A stretch of 64,000 nucleotides of DNA from Ornithinimicrobium flavum (GTDB lineage: Bacteria; Actinomycetota; Actinomycetes; Actinomycetales; Dermatophilaceae), in NCBI RefSeq assembly GCF_004526345.1, contig NZ_CP038213.1, forward strand, positions 310,001-374,000, read 5' to 3'. Both the position numbers and the translations under genes were made by a program. Of the stretch, positions 55,842-64,000 are shown piece by piece. The stretch's first letter is position 1. Each line of letters begins with the position of its first letter. The notes beneath the pieces are model-generated. The model made no database searches. It was not told the origin of the DNA and was given only the letters and a program-made list of their open reading frames with translations.

Positions 55842-57587
55842 TCAAGGTGGCTGCCACTGCAGTGGGCCGGTGTCGGGGCAGCCGGCCAGCTCGTGCACCC
55901 ACACGGCGGTGGACCGGACGAGCTGGAGGGTCGCGGCGTCGGCTTCGGCTGGTGCCCGGACCGTGTGGAGGTAGGGGTGCAGGGTGAGGCTGCCGCCGGT
56001 ATAGGTCTGCCACGTCAGCGCTGCCACGGTCAGGGGGTCCAGGCTGAAGGGGAGGTCGTGAGCCTGATCTGCCCGGGCCAGTTCCACGGCTTGCAGGAGG
56101 CGGCCTCGGTCGGCGGCGGCCCATCTCCTGCGGGAGTAGTCGATCGGTGGAGGATCGCGCTCCAGGGTGGTCGCCAGGTCCTCCAGGGCCTGCCGGAACG
56201 CATCCCATTCCCCGTTCCGGCGTAGCCGGGTGATCAGGGCGGTGGGCACGGGGGCAAGGCGGGCGGGCAGGCCCAGGTCCAGGGCGATCAGGGACCAGGG
56301 GCGGGTGCTGCCGACCTTGGCCAGCAGCATCGACGTGGCCGCGCGGGCGGGCAGGTCATCGTCGCTGATCCACGGGGTGAGGGCGCCGGGCCAGATGAGC
56401 TGCGGGACCTGGTTGAGGGCGACCTGTCCCGGCAGCGCGGTGAAGTAGAACTTTGCAGGGATGCCGTCGAAGTGTTGTGGGTAGCGCGGCATGGACGACG
56501 CGGTGCGGAACGTCAGCTGCGCTGTGGGGGACAGGTGGGCCTCCAGGGAGCGCAGGCGGATGGCGCCGAGCAGCCGGTTATGGCGACGTCGGCGCAGTTT
56601 GTGGCCGGTGATGATCGGAGTATGCGGCCCCTGGGGGTCGAGCAGCCCGCGGTCCTCGGCCATCGCGGCGGCCCGGTGCGCGTCGTCCTGGTCGAGCACG
56701 GCGAACGCAGTCCTGAGCGCGGCCAGCAATTTCCCAGGGGTGCGGGGGTCGGCGTTCAGCAGGCTCGTCAGCCCGACCCGCTCATCGACCAGTTCCAGGA
56801 CGGCGTCGAAGTACTCCTCGACGGTGGTTTCGAAGCCGGCGGCGGTGACGGCGTCGACGGGGTAGCAGGCAGAACTGCGCGCGGCGGCCTGCAGGCGGAT
56901 CATCAGTGCGATCTGCTCCGGCGTGGCCGGGGCGGCCTGCGGGGTGCGCAGGTCGGTCCCGCACCGCTGCCGGGTGGTGCGCGGCCGAGTCCCGGTGGCG
57001 GTGACCTGCGGGCAGACGCATGGCTCGGTGGTCACCGACATCCACGACGGGGTGGAGAAGGGCCGGTGGCGGCAGTCGGGACAGCGGTCAAGGAGGAACA
57101 CCTCATGGGTGGTGCAGATCCCCGGCAGACGCGTCTGCCACGCACGCGGCCAGGCGCCGGTCTGCGCCAGGCAGGCCGGGCAGTACCCGAACGTCGGCGC
57201 CGGGACGCGGCCGGTGGCATACGAGGTCAGGTACCGGTCCAGCTCCTTCTCCAGCATCACCGCCCCGGAGGTGGGGGAGCGCATGCCCACGGAGAGCGGG
57301 GTGGGGCCGAGCTGGCTGGTGAGCAGGTCGGCGTGCGGCTCCACGGCTGCCTGGACCCGCCTGGTCGAGGACGACCTGCTCGGCACGCCCAGCGCTGACA
57401 GGGCCGCGTGGACGGACATCCCGTAGCGGTGGGCGACCCGCCAGATCCACGACAGGACGTGCTCGTCCTCCACTGGTGGCACGGCGATCGGCCACCGGGT
57501 GATGTCGTACCCACCGGGGACCTCCCGCAGCCCGGGCGGGGCAGCGCGTGGGCGGTCAGGCCGTGCCGGTGAGGTGCTGGGCTGCAT
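55842..57587 (-). CDS. tniQ: TniQ/TnsD-family target-selection protein
   Basis: The 581-residue protein has the TniQ N-terminal domain (WPIAVPPVEDEHVLSWIWRVAHRYGMSVHAALSALG) and a zinc-binding cluster: TFGYCPACLAQTG, then ICTTHEVFLLDRCPDCRHRPF. The long C-terminal helical region (250-570) is larger than in minimal CRISPR-associated TniQ and closer to TnsD-like proteins, which bind a specific chromosomal site. It should direct insertion by recruiting TnsC. It overlaps tnsC by 32 bp. Confidence 0.9.
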   Translation of the reverse strand: MQPSTSPARPDRPRAAPPGLREVPGGYDITRWPIAVPPVEDEHVLSWIWRVAHRYGMSVHAALSALGVPSRSSSTRRVQAAVEPHADLLTSQLGPTPLSVGMRSPTSGAVMLEKELDRYLTSYATGRVPAPTFGYCPACLAQTGAWPRAWQTRLPGICTTHEVFLLDRCPDCRHRPFSTPSWMSVTTEPCVCPQVTATGTRPRTTRQRCGTDLRTPQAAPATPEQIALMIRLQAAARSSACYPVDAVTAAGFETTVEEYFDAVLELVDERVGLTSLLNADPRTPGKLLAALRTAFAVLDQDDAHRAAAMAEDRGLLDPQGPHTPIITGHKLRRRRHNRLLGAIRLRSLEAHLSPTAQLTFRTASSMPRYPQHFDGIPAKFYFTALPGQVALNQVPQLIWPGALTPWISDDDLPARAATSMLLAKVGSTRPWSLIALDLGLPARLAPVPTALITRLRRNGEWDAFRQALEDLATTLERDPPPIDYSRRRWAAADRGRLLQAVELARADQAHDLPFSLDPLTVAALTWQTYTGGSLTLHPYLHTVRAPAEADAATLQLVRSTAVWVHELAGCPDTGPLQWQPP

Positions 57588-58650
57588 TGTCGACCAGGGC
57601 CGTCTCGAGAATGTCCCCGGTGATGGTCTCGGCCCCGGTGGCGATGGCCAGGTGGGCGGCTCGGTCGATGAGGTTGGTCAGCGAGGCGATCCGGCCCTGG
57701 GTGCGTCGGTGCAGCTCCTTGGCGTGGGTCAGGAGCATGCCGGGCTGGGCGTCGGCGAGGATGAGGTGCTTCTCCAGGGTGGTCAGCAGGTCGCTCCAAG
57801 CGCGGGCGCCGGCGTCGCCCTCGATGCTGAAGGGGGCCACCGGGCACCTGGTCGCCCGGCGGCTCATCTGGGCGTAGACGGCCTGCTCACCCGCCAGGCC
57901 CTCGTCGAAGAAGCGTTTGGCAGCCAGGTTCACCCCGACGTACACGAACGTGACTGGCAGCGCGTTGGCCAGGCTCTTGAGGTGGTTGGAGACCTCGATG
58001 CCGTTGCTGTGCCGGAAGTCCACGAAGTGCAGATCGTCGATGATGATCAGCTTGGTCTGACAGGACATCACCACATCGACGGCGAACTCGGTCAGCTGGC
58101 TGCGGGTCGAGCGGGTCGGACGGCGTACCGGGCCATGGTTATCCTTCTGCGGGTGGCCGTAGAACTCCAGGATCTGCTGGTTGATGCCCTTGAGCGTCGC
58201 GCCCGCGTTCAGCGGGATGAACGCCACCGGCAACCGCTGTGAGCCATCGGCCGTGTACGGGCCGTAACGGCGGTACTCGCGGCGGTGAACCTGACGTGCG
58301 TACCTGGTCGCGATAGTGGTCTTGCCCAGGCCAGGCTCGGCATCGATCACCGCCGAGCCGCGCAGCTTGTCCCCATCGCGGCGGGCCGAGGCCATCACCT
58401 GGTCCAGGATCTCGAAAGCGCGGGTGAGCTGCTGGGTCTTGATCGTCGGCGGGTTCGCGTTCCATACCCGCCGCGCCTCGTCGTAGTCGGCCCGGGCGTC
58501 CTCATCCAGCGCTGCCATCTGTGCCCGGGACAGCACCTCGAACCTCGGGCGCGGAGCGGCGTTGACGAACGCGTCCCACCCGGCCTTGCGCGCCAGCTGG
58601 TACCCGACCGTGTCGTAGTCGGCCAACCACGCCGCCCACGCGTTCGTCAT
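57556..58650 (-). CDS. tnsC: TnsC-like AAA+ transposition regulator
   Basis: The 364-residue AAA+ ATPase has Walker A VIDAEPGLGKTTIATRYA (about 102-116), Walker B KLIIIDDLHFVD (about 200-211) and the sensor region ANALPVTFVYVGVNL. TnsC/TniB proteins form ATP-dependent filaments on target DNA and link the target selector to the transposase. The start overlaps the tnsB stop (ATGA). A C-terminal helical part (LLTHAKELHRRTQGRIASLTNLIDRAAHLAIATG) resembles TniB. Confidence 0.92.
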   Translation of the reverse strand: MTNAWAAWLADYDTVGYQLARKAGWDAFVNAAPRPRFEVLSRAQMAALDEDARADYDEARRVWNANPPTIKTQQLTRAFEILDQVMASARRDGDKLRGSAVIDAEPGLGKTTIATRYARQVHRREYRRYGPYTADGSQRLPVAFIPLNAGATLKGINQQILEFYGHPQKDNHGPVRRPTRSTRSQLTEFAVDVVMSCQTKLIIIDDLHFVDFRHSNGIEVSNHLKSLANALPVTFVYVGVNLAAKRFFDEGLAGEQAVYAQMSRRATRCPVAPFSIEGDAGARAWSDLLTTLEKHLILADAQPGMLLTHAKELHRRTQGRIASLTNLIDRAAHLAIATGAETITGDILETALVDNAAQHLTGTA

Positions 58651-60683
58651 TCGTCGAACACCTCCAACCCGTCGGCGTCCGGAAACTGCTCGTAGTACCG
58701 GACGAAGACGTCGTCCACGTCGTCAACGACCTCCTGAGGTTGCCGTTTCGACCGCTCGGCCAGCAGGTCGATCACGCCCGGCAGCGACGCCACCTGCGCC
58801 GCCTCACCAGATGGGCTGCCTTCGGCCCCCGGCGTCGTGTGGGCACGGACGGAGGCGAGCCTGAGGGCAAGCGACTTGTCCCGCCGGGTGGTGACCTCCT
58901 GCTTCGACCACGCGCCCAGCAGGTCCTGGACCGCGGTCAGCGGGTCGACGTGCCGGCCGGTGCGCAGTGCGAGCTTCTTGGTGTACTCCGCGGCGTCCTT
59001 GGAGAACGGCTGGTCCAGCCCGGGCGCGTGCTCCCACTCCAGGGGCGAGAAGGCCTTGGTGTCGGGGTCTTGGAACCAGACGCGGCGCACGTCGTGGGCG
59101 TCGACGAAGATTGGCCACTTGCCCGCGTGGGCACCGCCGTAGGGCGACTTGCGGTTGCGGTGGGCGTTCAGCGCGGGCCCGTCGTAGCGGCGGCCGTCGA
59201 CCTCGACGCCGTAGTGCTGGACCGTGCGCCAGGCCAGGTCCAGGAACAGGAACGGCAAGTCCGGGTGGGAGGGCACCATCAGCCCGCCGGTCTTGGCCAG
59301 CCCGACCTCGAACATCTCCGCCGGCGACATCGCCATGCCGGGGATCTCGGGCACGCACAGGCCCTCGTGCTTGGTGTGGTGGTAGACCTGCCCGACCCAC
59401 TCGCGGATGATCTGCTCGAGCTCGGCCACGTACAAGAACGCCTGGTCCTCGATGTCGGCGCCGCGGTGGAACACATCGGGTCCCTTGTAGGCCGGCAGGT
59501 GCTGCAGCAGCCCCTGGTTCAGGGTGCGGAAGAACCGCTCGACCGTCGGCTTGTCCGTCGGCTTGTACGGGATCGCCGGCTGCACCGTGATGCCCAACCG
59601 GGCACAGGCGGCGATCACATGATCGGAGAGGTAGGTCTTGCCGTGATCGACCACGATCGCCTCCGGCAGGACCGCCGGCAGCCCGGCCACCCGCTCCTGG
59701 GACACCCCGTCCGGTTCCTCGGTCCCGACCAGCAGATTGGCCGGGACGCCGTGGAAAGGCCACCACCCGTCATCGGCCCCCGTCGGTTGCGGCGTCACGC
59801 ACTGGTACAGCACGTTCGCCACGTCCGCCGACTTCGTCGACACCGGCGACAGCCGCAGACCCAGCAGGCACCGGGTGAACAAATCCTGGGCGATCGTCAG
59901 CTCCACCGGCACCCACCGCAACGTCACCGGCTCCATCGCGAAGACGTCCAACGGGGTCGTGTCCAGCACTACGTATTCACCCGGACGGGTCGCCCGCAAC
60001 CGCCCGTACGGTCCACCGGGACGGTTCGCCACCGACCGGCGAGCCTTCCCGGACCCGAACGCGTGCCGCCCCTTCGACAGCTCACCCAGGCGCCGGTAGG
60101 CCGTGGTCCGCGGCGGGCAGACGACCACTCCCGGACCATGCTCCTCCTCGACCCGTCGCTGGACGCGGTCGATCACGACGTTCATCGTCGGGGTTGAGGA
60201 GGAGACGTAATCCCGCAGCACCGCCAAGCAGGCGGCGTCCCAGCGAGGATCAACCGTGGTAGATCGTTGTTGCAGGACGCGGCTGTTCACCAGCCCGGCA
60301 GGCCCCGCCGCGCGGTATCCCTGCAACCATCGCTCCAGAGTGCGCACCGACGTGCCTTCGGCCTGCGCGACTTCGGGGAATCGCTCCTGCATCGGTCGCC
60401 CGTCGTCAGACAGCAGCGTCAGCACCACCTGGACCCGGTGTTCCACCTTGGCTCGTTGCGCCGGCGTCAGTGCAGCCAGGACGACGTTGACCGGTTCGGC
60501 CTGGGGTTCGCCGGCCTGGGGTTCGCCGACCACCTGCGCTGCCGAAACCATGGCACCGAGGGCCACGGCGCGGAATCGCGTGCCGCGCTTGATCGTGGCC
60601 TGCTTCGGCCCCATTTCCTCGATCAGCCAGATGTCGCCTTCGAACCAGATGTGTGCCCCGGGCCTCAGTTCGACCACAGTCAT
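58647..60683 (-). CDS. tnsB: TnsB-like DDE transposase (Mu/retroviral integrase type)
   Basis: I chose ATG 60683 (MTVVELRPGAHIWFEGDIW), which overlaps the tnsA stop by one base; the frame runs further upstream. The 678-residue protein has an N-terminal HTH (TPAQRAKVEHRVQVVLTLL and GTSVRTLERWLQGYRAAGPAGL), the catalytic core with Asp in YVVLDTTPLDVF, Asp in AIVVDHGKTYLSDHV and Glu in PTDKPTVERFFRTLNQ, and a C-terminal Mu-transposase beta-barrel region. It joins the 3-prime ends of the transposon to target DNA. Confidence 0.93.
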   Translation of the reverse strand: MTVVELRPGAHIWFEGDIWLIEEMGPKQATIKRGTRFRAVALGAMVSAAQVVGEPQAGEPQAEPVNVVLAALTPAQRAKVEHRVQVVLTLLSDDGRPMQERFPEVAQAEGTSVRTLERWLQGYRAAGPAGLVNSRVLQQRSTTVDPRWDAACLAVLRDYVSSSTPTMNVVIDRVQRRVEEEHGPGVVVCPPRTTAYRRLGELSKGRHAFGSGKARRSVANRPGGPYGRLRATRPGEYVVLDTTPLDVFAMEPVTLRWVPVELTIAQDLFTRCLLGLRLSPVSTKSADVANVLYQCVTPQPTGADDGWWPFHGVPANLLVGTEEPDGVSQERVAGLPAVLPEAIVVDHGKTYLSDHVIAACARLGITVQPAIPYKPTDKPTVERFFRTLNQGLLQHLPAYKGPDVFHRGADIEDQAFLYVAELEQIIREWVGQVYHHTKHEGLCVPEIPGMAMSPAEMFEVGLAKTGGLMVPSHPDLPFLFLDLAWRTVQHYGVEVDGRRYDGPALNAHRNRKSPYGGAHAGKWPIFVDAHDVRRVWFQDPDTKAFSPLEWEHAPGLDQPFSKDAAEYTKKLALRTGRHVDPLTAVQDLLGAWSKQEVTTRRDKSLALRLASVRAHTTPGAEGSPSGEAAQVASLPGVIDLLAERSKRQPQEVVDDVDDVFVRYYEQFPDADGLEVFDE

Positions 60684-61342
60684 CAGTTGCTCCCCGCTTC
60701 CATCAACGCAGCAGCGGACAGTGGAGTGGAGAGGTCCACGCTGCGTCGGCCCGACCACGTCTGGCCGAGTTTCGTCATCGTTGTCCCTGCTCCGGTCATG
60801 CGCAGCTCCGGCAGCGCCCAGCGTCGAGCGACGGCCAGGGCACGGATGTTGGCCAGCACAACGGGATCACCACCGGTCCACACCTCAAACTTCCAGTCTC
60901 GGGCACGGCAGAGTCGAGAGGTCCAGTCGAAGACAGCCGCCACCTCGGGCAGGTCGGCGAACACGGCCGGCTTGACGTCGACGAGGCAGATCCCACCGTC
61001 CCGCGTAGTGAGCAGCAGGTCAGGTGCATGACGCCGCACCTTGTCGCCGTCACGGCCCGCGAACCACAACGGTTGTGCCGCGACCCAGGTGACATCCGGG
61101 TCGAAGTCCGCCAGCCACAGGCGATCCAGCTCCAGCCGACTCTCGTAAGGGACATGGCCACGGGTCGTGGCGGACCAGAACAACCCCGAGTAGTGACGCT
61201 GCCCGGCACGAGACAAGGTGCGTCGCACCGGCAGCGCGCGAGCCAATCTCGCGGGGTCGACCTTCCGGAGCGCCGTCACGACTTCCTGGCCGTCGGCATC
61301 GACATACCGGACCTCGGTGCTCAGCAGCTGCTCCGCTGTCAC
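60683..61342 (-). CDS. tnsA: TnsA-like heteromeric transposase endonuclease
   Basis: The protein has the TnsA endonuclease fold: YESRLELDRLWLADFDPDVTWVAAQPLW (catalytic Glu), HAPDLLLTTRDGG (Asp) and ICLVDVKPAVF (Lys). TnsA cuts the 5-prime ends so that movement is cut-and-paste. The start is uncertain: GTG 61342 (VTAEQLLSTEVRYVDADG) leaves the terminal repeats outside the gene, while ATG 61417 lies inside them. I prefer the former. This is the first gene of the operon. Confidence 0.87.
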   Translation of the reverse strand: MTAEQLLSTEVRYVDADGQEVVTALRKVDPARLARALPVRRTLSRAGQRHYSGLFWSATTRGHVPYESRLELDRLWLADFDPDVTWVAAQPLWFAGRDGDKVRRHAPDLLLTTRDGGICLVDVKPAVFADLPEVAAVFDWTSRLCRARDWKFEVWTGGDPVVLANIRALAVARRWALPELRMTGAGTTMTKLGQTWSGRRSVDLSTPLSAAALMEAGSN

Positions 61343-61354
61343 GAGACTCAGCGT

Positions 61355-61435
61355 GACACTCCGCCACTTAACTGGGACGACCGACACGCGTCCGCCAGTT
61401 AAGTGGGACTCCGACATCTCAGATGGGATCCGACA
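61355..61435 (-). mobile_element. Right end of the Tn7-like transposon with repeated TnsB-type sites
   Basis: Three repeats point the same way: CCGCCACTTAACTGGGAC with CCGACA (61361-61386), CCGCCAGTTAAGTGGGAC with CCGACA (61392-61416) and a shortened one, AGATGGGATCCGACA, ending at 61435. The element thus ends ...CCGACA, the usual ACA of Tn7-like right ends. The next five bases CTGGG would be the target duplication. No matching left end was found. Confidence 0.72.
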
Positions 61436-61490
61436 CTGGGCAACGCTGCCAAGCTGGAAGCGAGCGGGGAACAAACGGCGTGAGCGCAAG

Positions 61491-61511
61491 GTTGAGCCTG
61501 GTGAACTCAAC
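61491..61511 (+). promoter_or_regulatory. HAIR-like HspR box before dnaK
   Basis: GTTGAGC, seven bases, ACTCAAC matches the HAIR inverted repeat (CTTGAGT-N7-ACTCAAG) bound by HspR, the heat-shock repressor of actinobacterial dnaK operons. Only 55 bp separate it from the transposon end. Confidence 0.75.
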
Positions 61512-61527
61512 TTGCATGAGCGCTGGT

Positions 61528-61556
61528 TTGACAATGACTGGCGCACTCCGCAGAGT
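61528..61556 (+). promoter_or_regulatory. Possible dnaK promoter
   Basis: TTGACA (61528-61533) is a perfect -35 box. The -10 about 17-18 bp on is weak (near CAGAGT). It lies downstream of the HAIR box and 75 bp before the dnaK ATG. Confidence 0.45.
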
Positions 61557-61629
61557 TGAGTGCAGCCGTGTCAACCGCGTCGCCGCCCGCCCGGGTGAGG
61601 CGCACCTCATACCGAAGGAGAAAACCCGC

Positions 61630-63532
<1,903 letters not shown>

Positions 63533-63536
<4 letters not shown>

Positions 63537-64000
63537 CCGACGCCGACCGGACCGCGACCGGTGGCCCCTCCGAGGAGGAGGCCACCGGCCGCGGACCGGT
63601 GATCCGCGACAAGCGGCGCATCGACCCCGAGACCGGTCAGCCGCGGCAGCGGGAGCAGCCGCCCTCGGCCGGGGCCGAAGGTGCCCCGGCTGAGGCTGCC
63701 GTCAACACGTCCGTCGAGAGCGACGGGGGCCAGGTGCCCGGGGGCGGGAGCGGTGACGGCGACAGTCACCCCGACACGCTCCTGGCCGCCGAGCGGCTCG
63801 AGGAGATGCGCCGGATGCAGGCCGAGTTCGTCAACTTCCGCAACCGCACCCAGCGGGAGCGGGAGACCGACCGGACCCGAGCCACCGGTGCCGTCGTTGA
63901 AGCCATGCTGCCGCTGCTGGACGACATCCACTCCGCGCGCGAGCACGGAGAGCTCGAGGAGGGCACTCCCCTGGCGGCGATGGCCGAGAAGCTGGAGCAG
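63533..64000 (+). CDS. grpE: Nucleotide exchange factor GrpE, 5-prime part
   Basis: The GTG at 63533 overlaps the dnaK stop (GTGA). The first 80 residues are a disordered acidic/Pro-Gly tail. The GrpE coiled coil begins with [25 protein letters not shown] and continues [21 protein letters not shown] up to the window edge. It releases ADP from DnaK. The gene runs off the right end (156 residues seen). Confidence 0.95.

Overview
The window looks like chromosome of a high-GC actinomycete. The fused rmlC-rmlD gene, PaaN, the HspR-type box before dnaK-grpE and the codon usage fit a Micrococcales member near Intrasporangiaceae/Ornithinimicrobiaceae; that placement is inference. No rRNA, tRNA or CRISPR array was seen.

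Layout. (1) 1-11 kb is an accessory region: the end of an ISL3 element, a lipoprotein gene, an IS110 transposase, a complete ISL3 element with an 8-bp target duplication, a membrane protein, an IS110 element split by an IS1634-family element, and a decayed AAA-ATPase/DUF4435 gene beside a possible HEPN-like gene. (2) 11.2-38.5 kb is core chromosome: hydroxyacyl-CoA dehydrogenase with thioesterase, ABC-F ATPase, PaaN, NUDIX, a VWA protein, DeoD, glycosyltransferases, a PQQ-type sugar dehydrogenase, the dTDP-rhamnose genes rmlA/rmlB/rmlCD, a PadR unit, a rhodanese under a CsoR/CstR-like operator, and an ald gene broken by an in-frame TGA. (3) 38.5-55.4 kb is a mosaic island of small genes (VOC, nucleotidyltransferase, DinB, methyltransferase, three toxin-antitoxin pairs, a tyrosine recombinase). 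Its gene boundaries carry a repeated roughly 24-bp site with core TGCCGC, always on the same strand. ISL3, IS110 and IS3 copies and remnants interrupt it. (4) 55.4-61.4 kb is a Tn7-like transposition operon tnsA-tnsB-tnsC-tniQ, whose right end with repeated TnsB-type sites abuts the dnaK promoter. (5) dnaK and grpE run off the right edge.

Main points. The island reads as an integron-like cassette array without classical attC sites: ten sites, nine intact and one split by an IS110 element, mark the edges of one-gene or one-operon units. The core carries an unrelated dispersed repeat, a DnaA-box-like 9-mer joined to an ACGCGCGT-centred element, that supplies the same C-terminal residues PDARS and the stop codon to three unrelated genes. 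Two IS110 copies share an upstream hairpin with compensatory changes, as expected of a bridge RNA.

Caution. At least nine frame breaks, including one in dnaK, are each repaired by adding one C or G to a C/G run. Most are therefore probably base-calling losses, so frameshifted genes here should not be called pseudogenes on that evidence alone.
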